NCBI GenBank assembly: GCA_017453125.1
Contig: JAFTKS010000012.1
Coordinates: 181,238-245,237 of the forward strand
Direction of reading: 5' to 3'
DNA: 64,000 nucleotides
Source: Clostridia bacterium
Lineage (GTDB): Bacteria > Bacillota > Clostridia > Christensenellales > UBA1242
Part shown: one piece after another, positions 52,501 through 58,170 of the stretch
Layout of the letters: every line of letters starts with the position of its first letter
Position numbering within the stretch: position 1 is the first letter of the stretch
Made by a program: the position numbers and the translations under genes
The notes under the pieces: generated by a model
What the model was told of the DNA's origin: nothing
Seen by the model: only the letters and a program-made list of their open reading frames with translations
Databases searched by the model: none

Positions 52501-54334
52501 TATTTCTATCAAAGGCAATTTTTTCAACACCATTTTCAAAGGTAACATTGATTGGGAATTTCAACAAAGAATTTGTGAAGTACTTTGCTTTGATCTCGCT
52601 AGAGTAACTACTATGTGCCATCGAATAGGTTATTCCAACATAGAACGAAATAGACTCATCTGGAATTGCTTGCAAATTATGCTTTAAAAAGAATGTATCT
52701 TGATTATTAAAGTTTGTATAATTCGAGTACTCCTGATCATCTTTTGAGGAATATACAACATCAGAACTATCAAAATAAGCAAGAGTTCCTTCAACGCCCG
52801 TTCCACTCTTACGCAAAACAACTTCATTTGCATATTGCTTATTAGCCTCATCAAGCATTACAAAGAACTTGAATGGACCATTAACCGAAATGGCAAACTT
52901 TGCACCAAAAACACTTCTTGGATATGTATTATACACAACGGCATTATAACCAGCCTCATCGACAACGTCGGAATCATTGACAACAACGCTTAATGGCTTT
53001 TTGTTGATAGTAATTGAAGAAGGTATACTCATAACCTCAAAATTTACAACAACTTCCCTATCAAATTTTCCAGGATAATCTTTGTGCTCTATTATAAAGT
53101 TCTGAGTATATTTTCCCGCCGAAAGCGACTGAACATTGAACAAACTTCCCGTTCCAATCATTGAGATATTAACAGGGTCATCTTTTTGAGGAGCTTCATT
53201 ATCAGCAATAACAACACGATAGTCATTAGCCAAACTAGAAGGAACACCATCAATTGCTACACCCTTCAAAGAGAAACTAAGGTCTCTTTTTGTAAAATAT
53301 GACAATTCGTCAGAAGTGAGAGTCCCTCCCTTGTAATCGTTATCAATCAAAACAACATTATAATCACCATTCGTATCAGTATTGAGAGTAACCATTTGAT
53401 TTGTGTCTTTCAAATTCATCAATAGATCAACAGATTCAATACCCGGAACTACTTCGATATCCAAATACTTGTGACTAATGCTAGGATTCTCACTAACAGC
53501 CTTAATTGTTACACAATCATAACTAACAACCCCACCACCAACAAGGGTTTCCTCAACAACCTGAGGATAAATCGCAGGAATTTTTTGCCCCAAATCATCA
53601 AGAGCATATTCTCCACTATCGGTCATAAAATATGGATAAACCTTAAGAACCTGTCTGCCATAGTTGTCCACCACAACATCAGCATACTTATAGTATTTAT
53701 AAGGCTCAAAATCCGATTCAAAAGTATAAGAGCCATTTTTATCTGTAATTATATATTCTCCATCACCAGTCGACAATTTTGGCACAACTACAGAATACGT
53801 CATTGCCTTTTGGGTGGTATTAACAGGACTATAGTCTACAAGACCATCAAGTTCATCAAGAACAACTTCATAGCCTTGAGCAATAGCATCTAATCTTTCA
53901 GACTTTAATGAGAAAGAATTCAACATAAGCCCGATATTGAAGTCTATCGCCTGAGTTTTGTTTCCCTCCATAGTCTTCAGAACCAGCGTAAATTTACCTG
54001 TTGACAAATGAGACAAAGGTTGAGCAGTAACTCTAGTAACACCGTTTCCCTTGTATTCAAGAACAGGTTGAGTAAGATAACCTTCCCAACCACTTACAAG
54101 CACTGAAGGATACTCTTTTATACCAGAAATTTTAACCTCAAAATCAACCATTGCGTCAGAATAATCATAAGAAATATTCTCACCCAAACCCGATTGTTTG
54201 ATCAACAACTCCTGTACGCCTTCTATATTAGATGTAAACTGCATCTTTGCATAAGGATCGGAAGAACACCCCAATACCCCAAACAAAGAGATTATCATCA
54301 TACATAATATTGCTAAAGTCAACTTTTTTCTCAT
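40514..54334 (-). CDS. Giant surface lipoprotein (4606 aa), interrupted by an in-frame stop
   Basis: Second giant lipoprotein. The ATG at 54334 is preferred because GGAG lies 8 nt upstream; an ATG nine codons earlier (54361) has no SD. The signal MRKKLTLAILCMMIISLFGV ends in lipobox VLGC. The N-terminal region shares a motif with the other giant (YSPVNTTQKAMTY here, YIPSNTTQKGVTY there). Both go on through Ig-like domains to solenoid blocks that start with LLNDITLVNW here or LLSDITVSDW there, then SLDGNGYVI, then FSEIS. Blocks begin near residues 1220, 2780, 3275 and 4040 and contain many GG-[LIV]-[IV]-G repeats. The frame ends at TAA 40516-40514 inside a repeat block (GYNAGVFDATEGYSYV), and the same frame continues for 672 codons. 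I infer an adhesin or structural fibre; no enzymatic domain is visible. Confidence 0.88.
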   Translation of the reverse strand: MRKKLTLAILCMMIISLFGVLGCSSDPYAKMQFTSNIEGVQELLIKQSGLGENISYDYSDAMVDFEVKISGIKEYPSVLVSGWEGYLTQPVLEYKGNGVTRVTAQPLSHLSTGKFTLVLKTMEGNKTQAIDFNIGLMLNSFSLKSERLDAIAQGYEVVLDELDGLVDYSPVNTTQKAMTYSVVVPKLSTGDGEYIITDKNGSYTFESDFEPYKYYKYADVVVDNYGRQVLKVYPYFMTDSGEYALDDLGQKIPAIYPQVVEETLVGGGVVSYDCVTIKAVSENPSISHKYLDIEVVPGIESVDLLMNLKDTNQMVTLNTDTNGDYNVVLIDNDYKGGTLTSDELSYFTKRDLSFSLKGVAIDGVPSSLANDYRVVIADNEAPQKDDPVNISMIGTGSLFNVQSLSAGKYTQNFIIEHKDYPGKFDREVVVNFEVMSIPSSITINKKPLSVVVNDSDVVDEAGYNAVVYNTYPRSVFGAKFAISVNGPFKFFVMLDEANKQYANEVVLRKSGTGVEGTLAYFDSSDVVYSSKDDQEYSNYTNFNNQDTFFLKHNLQAIPDESISFYVGITYSMAHSSYSSEIKAKYFTNSLLKFPINVTFENGVEKIAFDRNRYDLNLDNEAYCYSGVADENLDGFKLWDLPVGQSYEKCISSITYNENLIKVYDYYDVENDVVSLYVKPLKDAEVGTTNVTIQTTNGLVNSVEVGTYIPTIYSYTTAGEGGEESPELGCDVDQYSSGFLYYTTVDPTGVQKIDHRKQSTLYTLASYYENETNLSDYSYSSVKYLYTIINNKQAISFYDYRIKNTDSGKEIVKYDITDRVTVRISNPYYASYSKGIITTFSEITEKMQPIKVDISYVAPYETMDESGRYVKDYFVKEHTINLFIYEPLEGVEVTSPKAVDMYLERSLGHYSKDLSMHTIMSTFLPNRNDLGAEWNTVSEGNWSPVELMFDYETQLNEKIVDENGNPIYFSSTDASVEPRYVYYRDLFEVDAKNEQCVCIVNNRLIADDSDETLLGWLQKYGDATSTDQINSALRNIIYRNKIEFVINIYINQFDKLQNINSVKISSFFAERVGEISLDVEEDGVYFESRNSTIDKENYVIEYTIDNDLAVNKDLFIGYYETINGKQELLEYQKSVYDISIKASTTKNSGRIIVTPDASVSNINKTMNVVVTTKDNISTAKKVNNYDVYDLYSSSTNLLRSFRITTADGSENSPFEIRNVTDYKELVSDVNSGNYFHYVLTRDLNLSGHESEVLGLVVSKDNAKDKLKTFSLSGAHSFVKNNQEIVTYNTIYNLNVNKNITGNAQDVHFGLFDYVDDYALFSNITIEGFNVVVNIDESVPNVNVGLLVGKSAGAKIYNCSVAGNINVIRNDGNADISVGGMIGYATNNTIISGVPGKYKAGISISPENANVSIDIAGKNNVGETEISSVSNNIIGGLVGTINNSRILDSEVVSLITSTVRATIGGVVGSVLANGTVELNSIVVSPKIVVNINENIDNGDDLIIGGVLGSTNDTQGYALNNVSMHFVDIGEGYSWTQKANVFVSAVSSQVLFGGLVGLENAGGTISYSYIRNFYNAKISDEKINSYRGNIYILANSGVVGGLVGKNISGVTIYKSYFDADIIASDVMNKGMIVGLLDNSKTINISNSYGIGYLINHSFKETQANSGIYVDSFKLVDVQNDVADGMWTIDGAKYNDGKYNISGVTQSYAVVNSDKTYVANAGYQYIYDTSTITTVENVFNEKGFNITSGTASINSFDWFIHSDFNTITIGTGESQINIAYPLILKDGVAMYDIVPESISVTINPKDDLYNISYTKLNDSNEEVTYVQVLMYLKRSLTGQNDSNFYQMSITNEPVPHFHLKLNGALGDDSVYSSILKGGAGDRLEYIEGSNGQVIKIVGNRVYPVAPGLATLTIRSYVSKSVKTTISIVVVDGLDDFNVVMDNEGSNKVTILEDSNTDSMVNNETLYDIFIDEKTKYTILGLNDKKLVNGVYGSKYIANSHFGIIIELLDATKSAVVDGDGNVLEPARQNGVFKIGDQEFIYDSEVAYNNIIQIDSRDFQLSGISHGYVKFAITPYLLLDDNEYEDTYTSVVDSGVEYEFDNNVFVLDDLQKVYSFEVRARARGMEVTKTVVEIDALNTVPFGVILETANILIEDLNNGTAKITILEDIYVKINGNKYSSRLSLRGKEFICDVIDADNGIYECSNITYEFDYALINIIFDNIYITKTNIDAQSRLNTYKISIDGVVSFDGEYYRRHANMFDLNTTSFNVQFVAETNSTKSSAIVVKIVPKTIEEIFVNFYTSGENALTNNGTDIEYPEENESSFVVPGRAGLLKITLDEEFNNSSYITITLNKQYKDYVTLTQLEAVIAGLEASDNILGYSEVVSYDIIDTDNVYGLRLAKQSINYSTENYFNNTYFVKVYVEKGISLSTLNMTINSYMVDSSNKVVKQDVYYDCQLTIAELPDIKVTLDGEQKTIMGKGVRKALNITYNKNLAQDIQFRITEILNGQPTQNSDKTIDYVYIADETGQKVNYIDIDDLKDSQNKKTYYLCQDVATAVGSEFSITFTATDIIMGVVEKTTCELLFDTVDFEVEDVLFAGAVDGVIVIPHGASSRLDTSSEESPMIKIKDVVIGDSVEIADYVKSLYVEDTKNGLMGAVIAAQYGMAGTAVTANKVVDGNVENVTYSYDANHLYYRVGVDDDNQPIYEKMSNGVYDGITLSQDVKQVDNIKYFFYEVKGSAIGDSTRIQLDVDYCYEDGKFSIGNNAKVVYTIIKNLQIVVKDNSTYDHPTPIEDQAQLLKYCGVDGNYILLNDITLVNWVPQKALFSSLDGNGYVIKIQSFDLSGFRGKTNQNVGIFSEISENTLLKNITIDVSDLLISELKMSDNISYMKASTKNSYVYKTEGVDLGYSNGVNFGILAGKNNGAITNAKIISTKDTSDKSVSTNKYLHIQTTLGFEGDNLYVSNIGGIVGVNSVTGAITNSFVGVNISNEDNGEYYITNVNVSDKSGEQNNEYDELQETRIYPFVLAGGTNIGGIACTNEGTISNVYNKGMGVYNPYPKVENSATAGLVTYNKSGLMTSTFVESVKFNADGKAYDDEFRIESTGCVGGLVYENNAKIENSYVNASLQTLSSFLGGFVFKNTSAAVVSNSYVTTLAKITSTTGQFTGIIDDVVQNEGTYNNCYYTINTENGEFANINEKAVAIDSKTNPFDQTITWKGFSFVFGKTEGGIWSVEEGGMPKLATTLTDTISFRKLTNIQRDVDGQTGVRYDYEYDNRAYLGTKQNPLIVEKAENFAKYIIDNSYSYDGNPYNMAFGYRSGEDSTRFVRIVNNLDFTDESTANVYNKTYLYMISFCGVLDGNGMSFTNLNIETDTNGLKNFGLFAQIGHENTSSNAVVKNLNISVASYSSGGDKTERAGILAGTIVNANIVNVDIDGGNNNIFAAYMVGGLAGLVYSTNGSPLTINDVDIKDVHIAAVHNSLGGSITAMSEDMSEYFLNSFSLLEDGVQSENGYSFNSLYDSSNKKTLITGLNGVEQGKGYENKVSYVGGVAGVIVANNYNREVTMEQSAYENYRTKTDESTINNIVVQGEIYISTAENAGGLFGYIGENTLIKNSKFIVSQGQLLKASNNSGGIVGEHHGILEQCTIAYSDEEQAEYDSTIVGNKTTNGDYFLFDLDSDQGTFYTVSIGGIAGYSENGVIIDSYAKINVTKELAFVAGGIVGYSRGNNYLGFVYHTGTVFAQDIIGGIIGFQVNDYGSNQITNRLFMDNVVSLANWNDSSELNFRNEVTIRLYNNTKFLYSNGEAYYNYYFKLPEVGNAQIQFKEDITKTENDTTKVLLSVTDAETRYRNTHNKYYIGSVIGKALLKSGYNKFYDGDVSTPNYQVFANQDILTDLYSSATKNVFSTTLGVIDSSEGSIESGKRYDDYFKQLIDISDSGETSLKSYSYRIAYSATNGVDEDRLNVYEMKTTTTNNSDYLDRFSYAQTFTAQEYVEQILGSAYKIDGVNSITTRNIFTSGYNVGDRFKTASGDSGQFVISAAVNADGNTINIWDVEDLLPTYSTDIDKAVQNIDSAESLSHAFMNGVAGQVFRINKNISLDISSTSKYIEYFGGVKASFVGVDTDESQEGIQKPKITITLNDGSSVATIFNMFTGALLQSIDFDIQVNKTDFTNAKIDMESYGILANTLESVYINDCKFTIALDSSFIADCKLTDKVFKAKNVGVLFGSINNSTLINSEFDISVLGVVIIENEKIENFGIFAGQMNSTTFDSCAVDIAVNGTLFTNSAETMNFGGVAGALNNSKFHISAMDLGTISIVDNESNEVDGDKIIKAYTRNIGGMFGYAKNSNIVGNVVEQQIENKKINIEYQANYSIEKVNIANVIGQSSGSKVNDYIASSDSGVVVTSSATATINAVNVASIIGYDKGYSAVGSNGVVGSYSKIDTTGIQTLNLAVGGIVGASTNSNNLMQNTFFDGELTIENTQTGIQKSTQVFDEKGNPVKDSNGNIQYNTVYTSANTYIGSVLGFAEGGVSIENTIGAGTIDLKNIAVHSETSPVLVGIGGLVGGSAQRLELNNFVAITEINNNSGNDFKTMYISGILGYNAGVFDATEGYSYV

Positions 54335-54435
54335 TTTCCATTCTCCATCAAATTTCAGCAAATTAATCTATTCTTAGTATTTTACAAAAAAAATAAAATA
54401 TCAAAAGAATATATATAAATATATATACTAAATAC

Positions 54436-54464
54436 ATTTTAAAGAGTTTGTCGAAAAAAGTCAA
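54436..54464 (-). promoter_or_regulatory. Promoter of the second giant lipoprotein gene
   Basis: TTGACT (54464-54459) and TAAAAT (54441-54436) have a 17-bp spacer. The -35 context TTTGTTTGACT equals that of the other giant gene. The leader of about 100 nt is very AT-rich. Confidence 0.6.
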
Positions 54465-54520
54465 ACAAATACACACACCAAAAGCAACTTTTTAAATAAA
54501 TTTCAAATATTAAAAAAACA

Positions 54521-54549
54521 TTGCGAACAAAGAGTCAATGTGCTAAAAT
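54521..54549 (+). promoter_or_regulatory. Promoter of the ttcA-like gene
   Basis: TTGCGA (54521-54526) and TAAAAT (54544-54549) are separated by 17 bp, divergent from the giant-gene promoter. Confidence 0.55.
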
Positions 54550-54577
54550 ATACGTAATAAAACACCTAGGAGAACCA

Positions 54578-55318
54578 ATGAAAAGAATATTAAGTCAAAT
54601 GCGAAGAGCAATCGACGAATACAAACTTATAGAAGACGGAGACAAAATTGCTGTAGGCATATCTGGAGGCAAAGACAGCCTAGTTTTACTAAAAGCACTT
54701 GCTATGTATAAACGCTTTTCTCCGCAAAAATTTGAGCTCGTCGCAATAACCATAGATATGTTTGCCGGAAAATCAGATTTCTCCGAAATAAAGGCATTAT
54801 GTGAAGAATTAGATGTCAATTATCACATCGTAAATTCAGACATTTATCAGATAGTTTTTGAAGAAAGAAAAGAATCAAACCCCTGTAGTCTTTGTGCAAA
54901 ACTTAGAAGAGGAATGTTAAACACTACTGCAATTGAACTAGGCTGTAACAAATTAGCTCTAGGACATACTTCGGACGACGTTATTCACACATTTTTATTG
55001 AGCTTATTCTACGAAGGCAGGCTTAGTTCCTTCCTTCCAAAATTATATATGGATAGAACAGGAATGACTGTAATTCGCCCACTCGTCCTTACCGACGAAC
55101 ACGATATTTTAGCAGTATCAAAACACCTACCCGTAAAGAAAAGCAATTGCCCAGCTGACAAACAAACCAAAAGAGAATATACCAAAGACCTGATCAAACA
55201 CATTCAGAAAGAAATTCCATTTGCAAAAGATAGAATTTTTTCTGCAATAACACACCCAGAAAGATACAATCTTTTCGACAAAGCATATCAAGACAAGTCA
55301 TTTTGGAATAAAAAATAA
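54578..55318 (+). CDS. ttcA: TtcA-family tRNA 2-thiocytidine synthetase
   Basis: A 246-aa PP-loop ATPase of the TtcA/TtuA type, which adenylates and thiolates tRNA, in TtcA C32. The PP-loop SGGKDS is at residues 29-34. The CSLCAKLRRG motif gives two iron-sulfur cluster Cys, and a later Cys in SNCPADKQTKRE fits the third ligand. The start is ATG 54578, with TAGGAG 5 nt before it; an in-frame upstream ATG at 54521 lies inside the promoter and is rejected. It is a single-gene unit with a strong terminator. It is shorter than E. coli TtcA (about 310 aa), as is common in Clostridia, and its exact tRNA substrate cannot be told from sequence. Confidence 0.85.
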   Translation: MKRILSQMRRAIDEYKLIEDGDKIAVGISGGKDSLVLLKALAMYKRFSPQKFELVAITIDMFAGKSDFSEIKALCEELDVNYHIVNSDIYQIVFEERKESNPCSLCAKLRRGMLNTTAIELGCNKLALGHTSDDVIHTFLLSLFYEGRLSSFLPKLYMDRTGMTVIRPLVLTDEHDILAVSKHLPVKKSNCPADKQTKREYTKDLIKHIQKEIPFAKDRIFSAITHPERYNLFDKAYQDKSFWNKK

Positions 55319-55323
55319 AAAAG

Positions 55324-55345
55324 CACCTTTAAAAGGTGTTTTTTT
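55324..55345. terminator. Bidirectional terminator between ttcA and spoIIID
   Basis: The inverted repeat CACCTTT/AAAGGTG (55324-55338) is followed by seven T on the plus strand, and by T-rich sequence on the minus strand. It serves the two converging genes. Confidence 0.75.
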
Positions 55346-55611
55346 CAACTTTGAATAGTACCTTGTTTTAACGACCTGAGTCTAAAATACTTCAATCTTG
55401 TAGCACAACCACCACGAATATGTTTCTCAGCAAAGTTCCTCCTCAACAATCCACAAACTTGATAATATAAAAATTTGTTAGTTGTTCTTAATTTTTTTGA
55501 TAAATCATTATGAACCGTGCTTTTACTTACGCCAAATACTTCAGCGCATTTTCTGATTGTAGAACAATTATCAATTATAAAAATAGCAAATTGCTCTTCT
55601 CTCTTTCTCAT
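55345..55611 (-). CDS. spoIIID: Sporulation transcription regulator SpoIIID
   Basis: An 88-aa DNA-binding regulator that in endospore formers modulates mother-cell (sigma-E) genes. The helix-turn-helix (about residues 18-37: TIRKCAEVFGVSKSTVHNDL) and the C-terminal HIRGGCATRLKY basic segment match SpoIIID closely. The start is ATG 55611, five nt after AAGGAG; the GTG one codon upstream is too close to the SD. It ends in TGA inside the bidirectional terminator. It lies downstream of acpP and the SpoIIQ-like gene, partly matching the clostridial spoIIQ-spoIIID neighbourhood. Confidence 0.93.
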   Translation of the reverse strand: MRKREEQFAIFIIDNCSTIRKCAEVFGVSKSTVHNDLSKKLRTTNKFLYYQVCGLLRRNFAEKHIRGGCATRLKYFRLRSLKQGTIQS

Positions 55612-55676
55612 CACATCTCCTTAAATCTTCATATAAGAAAATATGACAAGTTTCTACACTTTATGCAGAAAACAAA

Positions 55677-55716
55677 CAAAAACCTTCAAACTTTAACAAA
55701 AGTATGAAGGTTTTTT
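55677..55716 (-). terminator. Terminator after acpP
   Basis: An inverted repeat with outer stem AAAACCTTCA/TGAAGGTTTT is followed by T-rich sequence on the minus strand. It is T-rich on both sides. Confidence 0.7.
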
Positions 55717-55718
55717 AA

Positions 55719-55958
55719 TTACTTATCTTTTTTTGCTTTGCTATCAATTAATTTTACAATATCACCAACAGTTTTTAGCTCAACACTTTCTTCGTCAGTA
55801 ACAGTAATATTAAATTCATCTTCAAGAACCATTAACATTTCTACAACATCCAACGAATCGGCTCCCAAATCCTCAATTACTCTACTTTTTAAATCTACAC
55901 TTTCTGGAGCAATATTTAATTGCTCAGACAACAATTTTTTTACTTTTTCAAAAGACAT
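55719..55958 (-). CDS. acpP: Acyl carrier protein
   Basis: A 79-aa acyl carrier protein that carries fatty-acyl intermediates on a phosphopantetheine arm. The GADSLDVVEML motif places the modified serine at residue 35. The length and acidic composition are typical of the fatty-acid-synthesis AcpP. An SD, AGGGAGATC, precedes the ATG. It stands between the SpoIIQ-like gene and spoIIID with its own likely promoter and a terminator, and no fab genes are nearby, so it is either the displaced housekeeping ACP or an extra copy. Confidence 0.95.
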   Translation of the reverse strand: MSFEKVKKLLSEQLNIAPESVDLKSRVIEDLGADSLDVVEMLMVLEDEFNITVTDEESVELKTVGDIVKLIDSKAKKDK

Positions 55959-55985
55959 AATCTTGATCTCCCTAATATTTATAAA

Positions 55986-56014
55986 ATACTAGTATATTTT
56001 AACATTCAAATCAA
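55986..56014 (-). promoter_or_regulatory. Candidate promoter of acpP
   Basis: TTGATT (56014-56009) and TAGTAT (55991-55986) are separated by 17 bp. Confidence 0.45.
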
Positions 56015-56034
56015 AAAGTGTAAAGCAAATCAAA

Positions 56035-56625
56035 CTATTTTGTTTCAATATTCAAATAAGATGCAGGATCAATCTTTTTACCATTATCTGTTAATGAGAA
56101 ATGTAAATGTGCACCAGCGTCCGCTTCAGATGTTGACGTAGTCGAAATAGTCCCCACTTGCTGACCTCTATTTACAGAATCACCAACCTTTACATTCAAA
56201 TTCTCATCTAAAGACCCGTAAGTACTAACCAATCCATTCTCGTGTTCTACAACAACAACTTGTCCCTCTAAAACATTAGAGTAAACATCTTTTACAACAC
56301 CATCTAAAATAGAATAAACTTTAGATCCTGATGCAGCAGTAAAATCTATACCATTATGAGTCTCCCATTGTTTTAGCGTTGCATTATACATCAACTCATC
56401 ACCATAGTAACCTTTATAAATCGATGCATTCAAAACAGGAAGATAAGGTGATACAGTTGTATTAACAGGTGTCGAATCTTCAACAATAGGCGTATCTTTT
56501 GAACCAGAAACACCCACAATAATTAATGTAAGTACAACAGCAAAAACTAAAGCGCCAAGCAAAAAATAATAACCATACTTTTTAAATATATTTTTCATCC
56601 TTTGTGCAAATGTAATATTTTCCAT
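56035..56625 (-). CDS. spoIIQ: SpoIIQ-like membrane-anchored M23 peptidase
   Basis: A 196-aa protein with a short cytoplasmic N-terminus, one membrane helix (about residues 19-40), a linker and a LytM/M23 metallopeptidase domain (about 85-190). The zinc ligands His90 and Asp94 (ETHNGIDF) and the HxH pair His173/His175 (GAHLHFSL) are all present. In B. subtilis SpoIIQ the site is degenerate, whereas clostridial SpoIIQ proteins keep it; the protein acts with SpoIIIAH to link forespore and mother cell during engulfment. The nearby spoIIID supports the sporulation role, but another membrane-bound M23 protein is possible. The start is ATG 56625, 5 nt after GGAGG; an upstream in-frame ATG (56637) has no SD. 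Confidence 0.85.
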   Translation of the reverse strand: MENITFAQRMKNIFKKYGYYFLLGALVFAVVLTLIIVGVSGSKDTPIVEDSTPVNTTVSPYLPVLNASIYKGYYGDELMYNATLKQWETHNGIDFTAASGSKVYSILDGVVKDVYSNVLEGQVVVVEHENGLVSTYGSLDENLNVKVGDSVNRGQQVGTISTTSTSEADAGAHLHFSLTDNGKKIDPASYLNIETK

Positions 56626-56680
56626 AAAAACCTCCATCGTGTTTTAATAATTGACAATCTAAAATATTTTATACATTTTT

Positions 56681-57034
56681 TTAAAAAGATTTTTTTATCA
56701 ACGGATAACCAACAATACACACATCTTCACACACCATTATTTGTATATTAATTTTTTTATAGTTAACACAAACGGAATTTTTCAAATTAGAAGTATACCC
56801 CTCAAGAACAATCCTATCATCAACAAAAAAACTATCAACAATATCAATAGACAAAACATCAATCAATGGCAACAAATCCCTACTACTTAAAGATACACAA
56901 ACACAATCCTCATAATACTCAAAATCCGACTCAGCACAAATTTTTGTAATGTTATTTTCAAACTCTTTTTCATTACCAAACATAAACATAAATATTATAA
57001 ATAAAAAATAGAACAATATTATAATCCTTTTCAT
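56681..57034 (-). CDS. Small signal-anchored protein of unknown function
   Basis: A 117-aa protein starting MKRIIILFYFLFIIFMFMFG (an N-terminal anchor or signal) followed by about 95 extracytoplasmic residues. The later part (VLEGYTSNLKNSVCVNYKKI then MVCEDVCIVGYPLI) looks like a compact beta fold with three Cys. The start is ATG 57034, with AGAGGTG just upstream; an ATG 17 codons earlier is less likely. It lies 55 nt upstream of the SpoIIQ-like gene on the same strand, so they may be co-transcribed. YwmB/SpoIID-region proteins occupy this place in some Clostridia, but I cannot confirm homology. Confidence 0.65.
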   Translation of the reverse strand: MKRIIILFYFLFIIFMFMFGNEKEFENNITKICAESDFEYYEDCVCVSLSSRDLLPLIDVLSIDIVDSFFVDDRIVLEGYTSNLKNSVCVNYKKINIQIMVCEDVCIVGYPLIKKSF

Positions 57035-57140
57035 ACACACCTCTTGACTGACATTTTCTGTCATGTTGTTATATGTTTTTGTCATTTCTTAATTTATAAA
57101 AGCCATATTCTTAATAAAACAAGGAGAAACATAAAAGTTT

Positions 57141-58130
57141 ATGAAACATATAAAATTAATAACTTTTATAATATTTTTTGTGTTAACAATCACACAACTT
57201 AGTTTTACAAGTCAAACATTTTACTCAAACAAAACAACACCGTCACTTCAAATTATTAGCATCGACACACTATCACAAAATCAAAGCCAACAACAAAAAA
57301 CAAGTAATTCAAAAAAACAACATAATTTAACTCCCCAGCAATTCAAATCACTTCTTCAAGAACTATACAAAAATAATTATGTACTAACAAGTCTTAAAGA
57401 TTATCTCGACACCATCACACACCAAGAACACACTGTAAATACAGACAAAAAACCACTTGTCTTAATTATTGAAAACGTATCCTACAACAAATCTAGCTTT
57501 ACCGAAACAACAGTTGATAAACTCATACTAGATAGAAATAATGAATTTGCAACATACTCAAAACGACTATCTATTCAAGACAGAATTTCAAAGGACCTTG
57601 ACGCAATTCCAATTTTAGAAAGCTTCATACAAACACACCCTGACTTTTCTCACAATAACGCAAAGGCAGTTTTAGGTATTTGTGGTAATATTGATATTTT
57701 AGGATATTGCACCGACCCCAAGAACTCTTCTTCGAAAAACAACATCAAACGCCTTCAAGAAATTATTACAACACTAAAAGCAAGAGGATACACATTCTGT
57801 TCTAATACATATTCTTACGACAACTTGAATCTTATTGACGATATAACACTAGCAAAAAATTTATCACTTTGGAAATCAATCGTCACACCAATTGTTGGAC
57901 ACTCCAACATTCTATCTTTTCCTTTTGGAGAAAAACCAAACAACGAATCAAAAATTAAACTACTTGAAGAATCAACATTTAACGTTTTTATTTCCAACTC
58001 AAACAAACCTACAAACATTGTTGTTGAAGGCAATACTTATCTTACAAAAAGACACATAGATAATTCTTCATTAACCAATACCCCCGATATATTTTTAGAT
58101 TTGTTTAACCCTAGCAACATTGTGAATTAA
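57141..58130 (+). CDS. Secreted polysaccharide deacetylase-like protein, probably inactive
   Basis: A 329-aa protein with an N-terminal signal or anchor (about residues 5-24), a Q/S/N-rich linker and a domain with the order of NodB/PgdA-type deacetylases. Family-like segments are FIQTHPDFSHNNAKAVLGIC, ILGYCTD, LKARGYTFCSNTYSYDNLN and IVGHSNILSFPFGEK. The catalytic elements appear lost. Where active enzymes have TFDD the protein has LIIENVSY, and the HTxxxH-type metal motif reads NTYSYD (both His replaced). It is probably a carbohydrate-binding pseudoenzyme. AAGGAG lies 14 nt before the ATG, which is long. It is transcribed away from the small anchored protein gene and ends at a shared terminator. 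Confidence 0.65.
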   Translation: MKHIKLITFIIFFVLTITQLSFTSQTFYSNKTTPSLQIISIDTLSQNQSQQQKTSNSKKQHNLTPQQFKSLLQELYKNNYVLTSLKDYLDTITHQEHTVNTDKKPLVLIIENVSYNKSSFTETTVDKLILDRNNEFATYSKRLSIQDRISKDLDAIPILESFIQTHPDFSHNNAKAVLGICGNIDILGYCTDPKNSSSKNNIKRLQEIITTLKARGYTFCSNTYSYDNLNLIDDITLAKNLSLWKSIVTPIVGHSNILSFPFGEKPNNESKIKLLEESTFNVFISNSNKPTNIVVEGNTYLTKRHIDNSSLTNTPDIFLDLFNPSNIVN

Positions 58131-58133
58131 TAC

Positions 58134-58170
58134 TAAAAAAAAGAGTATCTTTTATGATACCCTCTTTTTT
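58134..58170. terminator. Bidirectional terminator between convergent genes
   Basis: The imperfect hairpin AAAAGAG-TATC / GATA-CC-CTCTTTT has A/T tracts on both sides. The last codons of the minus-strand gene (ending 58152) lie within it. Confidence 0.7.
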
